This document shows positions 13,064 through 17,325 of a stretch of 17,325 bases of DNA, piece by piece. Within the stretch, counting starts at the first letter, position 1; the number at the start of each line of letters is the position of its first letter. The stretch is from NCBI GenBank assembly GCA_031407985.1, contig JANOJB010000069.1, positions 1 to 17,325 on the forward strand. Direction: 5' to 3'. The translations under genes and the position numbers were made by a program. The notes under the pieces were generated by a model. The model was not told the DNA's origin, did not search any database, and was given only the letters and a program-made list of their open reading frames with translations. This DNA comes from FEN-1088 sp031407985 (GTDB taxonomy: Bacteria; Myxococcota_A; Polyangia; Fen-1088).

Positions 13064-15172
13064 CTATTTCGTCCCCCCCGGGCCCCCAGGTCGGGTAGGT
13101 CGGGTGCCACCTGGTGCCGCCGTGCCCGAGATACCGCCGCTTCCGCCCCTGGCGCCGGAACCAACCGCCCCGCCCGCAGCATTCGCGCCGTTCGCGCCGT
13201 TCGCGCCGTTCGCGCCGTTCGCGCCGGGCGCGCCGGGCGTACCCGGGCCGCGCGACTGGCGCAACACCGCGTCCACCGCATCCTCGCCGGGCGCACGACG
13301 GGCGGGCTCACCGGCAAGCGGCAGGATATCCGCGTCGCTTTCACCCTCCGCGCCGCTTTCCCCGACCTCGCCGCCGGCCTCCAGATCGCCCGCGACCAAC
13401 TGTTCGTCGAATCCGGTCGGCAAATCGATCCGCTCGCCGGTTCCTTCGCGCACGTAGCGCATGATGGCGGTCACCGCGCCGACCTGCGACGCGCGCACCA
13501 CCGGCAGGTGCCGCCCGCGAAAGCCCTGCACCATCATCGAAAACACCATCACGTCGTCGCCGTCACCGACCAGGCCGGACAAACACGATTTGCCGTTCAG
13601 CGTGCCCGTTTTGGCGCGGACGCGGCGCGCGGCCAACGTGCCCTTGAACCGATTCCGCGTCGTGCCGTCGATGCCCCCCACCGACAGCGACTGCAAAATC
13701 TCGGGACCCACGCGTGGATCCAGGTACAGGGCGCGCAGCAGATCCGCCATCGCGGCCGTCGTGATGCGGTTCGCGTGTCCCAGGCCCGAGCCATTTTTCG
13801 GCACATAACTTCCGGGACGCAGACCCATGCCGCCGATGACCTCGCGCAACACCACCAGTCCCTTGTCCGTGGTCGGAGCCCCACCACGCTGCTCGGCCCC
13901 AACGGCTTGAAGGACGCGCTCAGCCCAATCGTTGTCCGAATCCTTGTTGATCTTGCGCAGCACGACCTCCAGCGGAGCGGATGTGTGAACCTGGACGAAT
14001 CCAGGGATCGCTTGCGTGGTCGCCGTGCCGGCGGGATCGCGCACGGCGATACCCACCCCGACCAGCGCCGCGCGCAGCATAATCGCCGCGTGCAACGCGG
14101 GATGCGGCACACGCCGGCGGAAAGCAACCCCGGCCGCTCCGGGCTGAATCCGTCCCGCAACGTCGACCCGCAGACGTCCGTTGGCGACACCAACGCGCAC
14201 GGAGATTCGTGGCCGGCGTCCGCCTTCCTTGGTGACCGCCTGGTTGTGGATCAGGGCGCCGTGTTTGCCGTCGTCGCTGGGCGCCAGATACGTGGGCTCG
14301 ACCATCACAACGGCCGGCGCGCCGGCCGCTGCGCCGGGACGCACGCGGACGATGGTGATCGCGTGGTCGACGATCAGGGGCGCACGGTTGTCGCCCTGGC
14401 TGTCGCCACCGCCACCGCCGTCGTCGCCGATGCGCCGCGGATCGGCGATCACGGCGCCGTCGATGCGGGTCACGCCCCGCGCCCGCAAACCGGCGGCCAA
14501 ACTTTCCAGATCGGCCATCCGCAGCGACGGATCCCCGTTGCCGCGCAGATTGACGTTGCCGGTGATGACGCCGTCATCGTCCGGCGTGGGTCCCGACAGC
14601 TCGGTCCGAAACCGCCAGTCGGCGCCCAGCCGCATCAATGCCGCCGTCGTCGCCAGCACCTTCTGGTTGGACGCCGGGTCCATCAGCGCATTGGCGTGGC
14701 GGGCGTAGTACAGACGCCCCGTCCGCGCCGACATCACGCGCAGCCCCACACGCAACCGTCCCAGCGTCCGGTTGTTCAGGATCTCGGCGATGGTCTCTTG
14801 CAGGCGGCGAATGCGTTCCCGATCGCGATCGTCATCCGCGGGGACAGGCACATCGTCGCCGGCGCGGTTTTGTTTGGCGGCTTTGTCGTAGGGCTTGCGG
14901 GCGATGGTCGCCTTTGATGCTGGCGCGACTGCCGATTTCGATGGCTTCGCCGACGAAGCCTTGTCTTTCGAGACTTTCGCGGGACCCCGCGTGGGAGCCG
15001 ACGCTGGAGCCGACGCTGGAGCCCGCGCTGGAGCCCGCGCTGGAGCCCGCGCTGGAGCCGCGCTGCCGGTACCAGCACTGGACGTCGCGAACCAACCGGC
15101 CAACAACAGAGGCGCCAGGCGCGGTCGCCGAAACCGAAACCCGGCGCGGTCCCAGGGAGCACCAACGTTCAT
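13064..15172 (-). CDS. dacB: PBP4/DacB-type D-Ala-D-Ala carboxypeptidase (S13) with collagen-like tail
   Basis: Cleaves the terminal D-alanine, and possibly cross-links, of peptidoglycan in the periplasm. The start is ATG 15172, overlapping the stop of the upstream gene (TGATG); the open frame further left is antisense noise. 702 aa: signal segment 17-37 (PRLAPLLLAGWFATSS), an AP-repeat linker (39-60), then the catalytic domain with all three S13 motifs: SNQK (168-171, nucleophile Ser168), SDN (412-414), and KTG (521-523). Long Ser/Gly-rich insertions (about 250-262) lie in the domain. Beyond residue 640 is a Gly-x-y tail (TPGAPGANGANGANG) ending RPTRPGGPGGTK, not usual for DacB. It may anchor the enzyme in the envelope or be unstructured. 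Last gene of a three-gene operon. Confidence 0.9.
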   Translation of the reverse strand: MNVGAPWDRAGFRFRRPRLAPLLLAGWFATSSAGTGSAAPARAPARAPARAPASAPASAPTRGPAKVSKDKASSAKPSKSAVAPASKATIARKPYDKAAKQNRAGDDVPVPADDDRDRERIRRLQETIAEILNNRTLGRLRVGLRVMSARTGRLYYARHANALMDPASNQKVLATTAALMRLGADWRFRTELSGPTPDDDGVITGNVNLRGNGDPSLRMADLESLAAGLRARGVTRIDGAVIADPRRIGDDGGGGGDSQGDNRAPLIVDHAITIVRVRPGAAAGAPAVVMVEPTYLAPSDDGKHGALIHNQAVTKEGGRRPRISVRVGVANGRLRVDVAGRIQPGAAGVAFRRRVPHPALHAAIMLRAALVGVGIAVRDPAGTATTQAIPGFVQVHTSAPLEVVLRKINKDSDNDWAERVLQAVGAEQRGGAPTTDKGLVVLREVIGGMGLRPGSYVPKNGSGLGHANRITTAAMADLLRALYLDPRVGPEILQSLSVGGIDGTTRNRFKGTLAARRVRAKTGTLNGKSCLSGLVGDGDDVMVFSMMVQGFRGRHLPVVRASQVGAVTAIMRYVREGTGERIDLPTGFDEQLVAGDLEAGGEVGESGAEGESDADILPLAGEPARRAPGEDAVDAVLRQSRGPGTPGAPGANGANGANGANGANAAGGAVGSGARGGSGGISGTAAPGGTRPTRPGGPGGTK
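13182..13226. repeat. Tandem 9-bp repeat, five copies
   Basis: Five exact copies of TTCGCGCCG. On the minus strand they encode repeated Gly-Ala-Asn triplets in the collagen-like tail of the carboxypeptidase. Prone to copy-number change by slippage. Confidence 0.9.
15003..15062. repeat. Tandem 12-bp repeat in carboxypeptidase linker
   Basis: Units GCTGGAGCCGAC, GCTGGAGCCCGC (three exact copies) and GCTGGAGCCGCG follow one another. They encode the APAR/APAS linker just after the signal peptide of the carboxypeptidase. Confidence 0.85.
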
Positions 15173-15954
15173 CAGACGCGGCCCGCCGCGCACCGGAACC
15201 CCAGATCGGCGTCGCGATGTTCGGGCGCCCACGCGTTGCGATTCGCCGCGCGCGGCGGAACGAAGTAGCTGCAGCACGAACCCCCGCGCACGACGCGGCG
15301 TTTGGGATCCTCGTCGTAGCGATCGGCCACCCATTCCCAGACGTTGCCCGCCATGTCCATCGCGCCAAACGGGCTGGCGCCACCGGGGTAGCGACCGACA
15401 GCGACGGGAAATCCCGGATTCTGGCCCGCGCACGGACCTTCACCGTCGTAGTTGCCCCAGTTCGCGCGATCACACAGCGGCTCGGCCCCCCAGGGAAACT
15501 CACGCGCGTCGGTCCCGCGCGCCGCTTTCTCCCATTCCGCCTCGGTGGGCAGGCGCCCGCCCGCGAATCCGCAAAAATCCTTCGCGTCGGACCACGACAC
15601 CCCCGTGATGGGCAGGTTGCCGTCCAGGCCGGGCGCGCCGGCCAACGACGCCGGGACCGGCTTGCACTTGCGCGCGGCGACGCACGCGGCGTAGCTCATG
15701 CGCGTCACCTCGGTGCGATCGATCGCGAAGGCGGGCAACACCTGCGTGCGGACCGGTCGCTCGTCGTCGTCGCCTTTGGCCGACCCGCGTACGAATGGCC
15801 CCGCGGGCACCGCCACGCGATCGAACCGTGGAACGGCCGCCGCCAACTGTGGATGCAGCACCGGGGCGTTCGCCGCGACGGCCACCACGCCAGCCGTCAG
15901 GAAGGCGCGCGTTCGCCCGAACGGCGTTCGCCCGAACGGCGTTCGCCTGATCAT
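15172..15954 (-). CDS. Secreted formylglycine-generating-enzyme-like (SUMF1 family) protein
   Basis: 260 aa from ATG 15954; the frame's further extension to the right is antisense to the GIY-YIG gene and is rejected. An Arg-rich start (MIRRTPFGRTPFGRTRAF) and hydrophobic segment (19-40, FLTAGVVAVAANAPVL) form an export signal. The domain has the FGE-sulfatase/PvdO hallmarks: VPAGPFVRGS, IDRTEVTRMSYAACV, ITGVSWSDAKDFCGFAGGRL, PTEAEWEKAARG (136-147), MAGNVWEWV (201-209), VVRGGSCCSY (221-230), and LGFRC (251-255). Family members oxidise cysteines, bind substrates, or act in ergothioneine-like pathways; many bacterial secreted ones have unknown roles. No sulfatase is in the window. The start is 7 bases after the GIY-YIG stop and the stop overlaps the carboxypeptidase start, so an envelope role is likely. 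Confidence 0.85.
   Translation of the reverse strand: MIRRTPFGRTPFGRTRAFLTAGVVAVAANAPVLHPQLAAAVPRFDRVAVPAGPFVRGSAKGDDDERPVRTQVLPAFAIDRTEVTRMSYAACVAARKCKPVPASLAGAPGLDGNLPITGVSWSDAKDFCGFAGGRLPTEAEWEKAARGTDAREFPWGAEPLCDRANWGNYDGEGPCAGQNPGFPVAVGRYPGGASPFGAMDMAGNVWEWVADRYDEDPKRRVVRGGSCCSYFVPPRAANRNAWAPEHRDADLGFRCAAGRV
15911..15952. repeat. 15-bp tandem repeat at the start of the FGE-like gene
   Basis: Two exact copies of GTTCGCCCGAACGGC and a partial third. Each unit is itself an inverted repeat (GTTCG-CC-CGAAC). They encode the FGRTPFGRTR residues of the signal peptide region. Confidence 0.8.
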
Positions 15955-15961
15955 GGTCCGA

Positions 15962-16216
15962 TCATGGGGCGACCCCACCCACCAGTTCGATCTTCCGCGC
16001 CCGCGACAACGCCTTGATGGCGGCCTCCCGCCGAAGCGCGTTCGAACGCGATCTCTTGCGCTCGACATACAACAGGCGCACGGGCCGGCGGGACCGCGTG
16101 TACCGCGCCCCGGCGCCCGTGTTGTGCCGGGCCACCCGTGCGTCGACGTCGGTGCTGATGCCCGTGTAAAGGGATCCGTCCCGGCACCCGACGACATACA
16201 CGAACCAAGCTGCCAT
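15962..16216 (-). CDS. GIY-YIG domain protein (YhbQ/UPF0213-like)
   Basis: 84 aa, the typical length of the stand-alone bacterial GIY-YIG family. The motif pair appears as WFVYVVGCRDGSLYTGIS: the first strand with Tyr7 and the second with Tyr17-Thr-Gly-Ile, the family's common variant of GIY...YIG. Conserved Arg28 (ARVARHN) and Glu64 (LRREAAIKALSR) complete the expected catalytic set. These proteins are small single-domain endonucleases or nucleic-acid-binding proteins whose cellular role is poorly known. The start is ATG 16216. It is first in a leftward operon with the FGE-like and carboxypeptidase genes, although no functional link is obvious. Confidence 0.88.
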   Translation of the reverse strand: MAAWFVYVVGCRDGSLYTGISTDVDARVARHNTGAGARYTRSRRPVRLLYVERKRSRSNALRREAAIKALSRARKIELVGGVAP

Positions 16217-16257
16217 GTTCGCCTACCGACGTATCACAACGGGAGCGGAACGTTAAC

Positions 16258-17232
16258 TTAATCGGCCAGACGTTCGATCAGCACCCGTGCCTGCGCGGCC
16301 CACGGCGCCCCCGCGTCCCCGTCCAGTCCCAGGTAGCGTTCCAGGTGCGCGCGCGCCTGCGCCCGTCCTCCCATCCGCTCCAGCGCGATCGCCAGGTTGT
16401 AATGGGCATCGGCGAAATCCGGCGCGTTTTGCAGCACGCGTCGCAGTTCGGCCACGGCCAGTTCCAGGTCCCCATCCTCCAGGATCAGATTCGCCAGATT
16501 GAACCGCGCCTCCGGTTGCTCCGGATCGATGGCCAGCGCCGCCTCGAACGCCTGCCGCGCCCCCTGCCGGTCGGCCCTCCTGTACGCGATCTGTCCCAGA
16601 TTCGTGTGCGCCGCCGCCAGCCCGGCGTCCAACGACAGGGCCTTGCGGTAATACGCCTGCGCGTCGTCCCAACGGGACGGATCGGCCTCCAGGCGCATGG
16701 CCTCGGTGAACCATTCGTACGCGGTCGCCGGGCGCGATCGTCCGGCATCAATGCCCGCCGACCCGGCCGCCCCCGCCGACCCCACCGGGGTCACCGCCCC
16801 CGCCGGCCCCGCCCCCACCACCGTCTCGGTCACGACCTGCGCGACCGGACCGGCGTTGGCCTCGGCCGCCAGATCCCCAAGCCCAAAATCGAACACCTTC
16901 TGCCCGGTCACCTCAAACGCGGCGCCGTCTTCGACCACCACCAGCGCGTCCCCGTCAAACGACACCCGCAACCGATCCAACGGTCGATCAACATGCGGCA
17001 GCGACGAGCGAACAGTCTCCAGAGCCTTGCGGATCTTCGCGACCGCGAACCCACGGTTGACCAGCTCCTTGGCCGCCTTGACGCTGATCAGATCCTGGAA
17101 GCTGTACAGCACCTTCCCGACACTGCGCACGGATGGTCCCACGAAACCCACCTGCGCCCAGTAGCGAAGCTTCGTTTCCGGAATGTCCAGAATCTTGGAC
17201 ACGGCGGCAAAGCTGTACGTCGTCTCCGACAT
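16258..17232 (-). CDS. MerR-type HTH regulator fused to TPR repeats
   Basis: 324 aa. Residues 5-72 form a MerR-family winged helix-turn-helix: YSFAAVSKILDIPETKLRYWAQVGFVGPS, then LYSFQDLISVKAAKELVNRG. There is no C-terminal effector domain of the usual type. Residues 84-117 form a beta-rich segment (LRVSFDGDALVVVEDG). An Ala/Gly/Pro linker (125-168) follows, then about four TPR repeats at 171-204, 206-238, 240-272 and 274-306 (AHTNLGQIAYRRADRQGARQ, ADAHYNLAIALERMGG). HTH-plus-TPR proteins of this layout are common in Myxococcota. The TPRs presumably bind a protein partner that controls DNA binding. ATG 17232 is only 15 bases after the preceding gene's stop, so it is probably co-transcribed with it. 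Confidence 0.87.
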   Translation of the reverse strand: MSETTYSFAAVSKILDIPETKLRYWAQVGFVGPSVRSVGKVLYSFQDLISVKAAKELVNRGFAVAKIRKALETVRSSLPHVDRPLDRLRVSFDGDALVVVEDGAAFEVTGQKVFDFGLGDLAAEANAGPVAQVVTETVVGAGPAGAVTPVGSAGAAGSAGIDAGRSRPATAYEWFTEAMRLEADPSRWDDAQAYYRKALSLDAGLAAAHTNLGQIAYRRADRQGARQAFEAALAIDPEQPEARFNLANLILEDGDLELAVAELRRVLQNAPDFADAHYNLAIALERMGGRAQARAHLERYLGLDGDAGAPWAAQARVLIERLAD

Positions 17233-17247
17233 GCCGATCGCCGCGGG

Positions 17248-17325
17248 CTAAAGCCCACCCTCCACGTCGATGTCGATAAACACCTTGGCCCCCTGCGCGC
17301 GGACGGCGACGTGGGTGCGCAGGTC
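17248..17325 (-). CDS. 3' end of an unidentified gene, cut by window edge
   Basis: A frame open from the right edge to TAG at 17250-17248 encodes 25 residues ending KVFIDIDVEGGL. It has coding-like composition and sits 15 bases before the MerR/TPR gene, fitting an operon. Too short to identify. Confidence 0.5.
   Translation of the reverse strand, partial: DLRTHVAVRAQGAKVFIDIDVEGGL

Noticed and set aside
13182..13226. CRISPR-like repeat array
   Set aside because: The units are 9 bp with no spacers and are explained by Gly-Ala-Asn coding triplets.
11960..14917. A 985-codon plus-strand open frame
   Set aside because: It overlaps the M50 protease end and lies antisense to the J-domain and carboxypeptidase genes, whose motifs are clear. 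Its product is low-complexity Arg/His/Ala-rich, as expected of an antisense frame in high-GC DNA.
15173..15433. N-terminal extension of the carboxypeptidase
   Set aside because: It overlaps the FGE-like coding region. ATG 15172 gives a signal peptide and stop/start coupling.
15955..16197. N-terminal extension of the FGE-like protein
   Set aside because: These 81 codons are antisense-like and overlap the GIY-YIG gene. The ATG at 15954 begins a good export signal.

Overview
The window is a high-GC bacterial chromosome segment. Gene content points to a deltaproteobacterial or Myxococcota-like host: an AgmX/PglI C-terminal-domain protein, a MerR-HTH/TPR fusion regulator, zinc-ribbon membrane proteins paired with an M50 protease, and many Ala/Pro/Gly-rich extensions. 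This is inference from families and composition; no rRNA or other taxonomic marker is present.

Layout, left to right. (1) 2-1183 (+): metK, cut by the left edge, followed by a hairpin terminator at 1212-1238 and a broken PIN-domain toxin gene at 1313-1498. (2) About 1556-5349 (-): what I read as a block of integron gene cassettes. Three attC-like sites (1556-1611, 2034-2095, 3676-3744) and one half-site (4447-4471) sit just after or within the ends of successive minus-strand genes. They have RYYYAAC/GTTRRRY-type outer boxes, inner arms that are inverted repeats carrying an extra unpaired base, and a short gap to the next start codon. The cassette genes encode a DUF6602 PD-(D/E)XK-type protein, a protein with a possible HEPN-like C-terminus, a 516-aa PD-(D/E)XK-like protein, and a secreted AgmX-domain protein. 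Sampled lines here are clearly less GC-rich than the flanks. No integrase gene is in the window. (3) 5483-7929 (-): a type II restriction-modification pair of the XhoI/PaeR7I family, endonuclease first and adenine methyltransferase second, with an AbrB/MazE-like gene (8006-8572) just upstream. Together with (2) this makes a defence-like island of roughly 7 kb, all transcribed leftward.

(4) 8776-10110 (-): a GNAT acetyltransferase fused to a class I methyltransferase. (5) 10201-12275 (+): a zinc-ribbon multi-spanning membrane protein whose stop overlaps the start of a zinc-ribbon/M50 site-2 protease. (6) 12287-13036 (-): a short J-domain protein, convergent with the protease gene. (7) 13064-16216 (-): a tight three-gene operon of GIY-YIG protein, secreted formylglycine-generating-enzyme-like protein, and PBP4/DacB-type D-Ala-D-Ala carboxypeptidase with a collagen-like tail. 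(8) 16258-17232 (-): a MerR-HTH/TPR regulator, preceded by the 3' end of an unidentified gene at the right edge.

The most notable reading is that the putative nuclease genes are organised as integron cassettes beside an XhoI-type restriction-modification system. One attC has been lost to a half-site, joining two genes into a tandem unit, and another has a mutated core triplet. The predicted XhoI target CTCGAG occurs once in the window by my reading (5174-5179).
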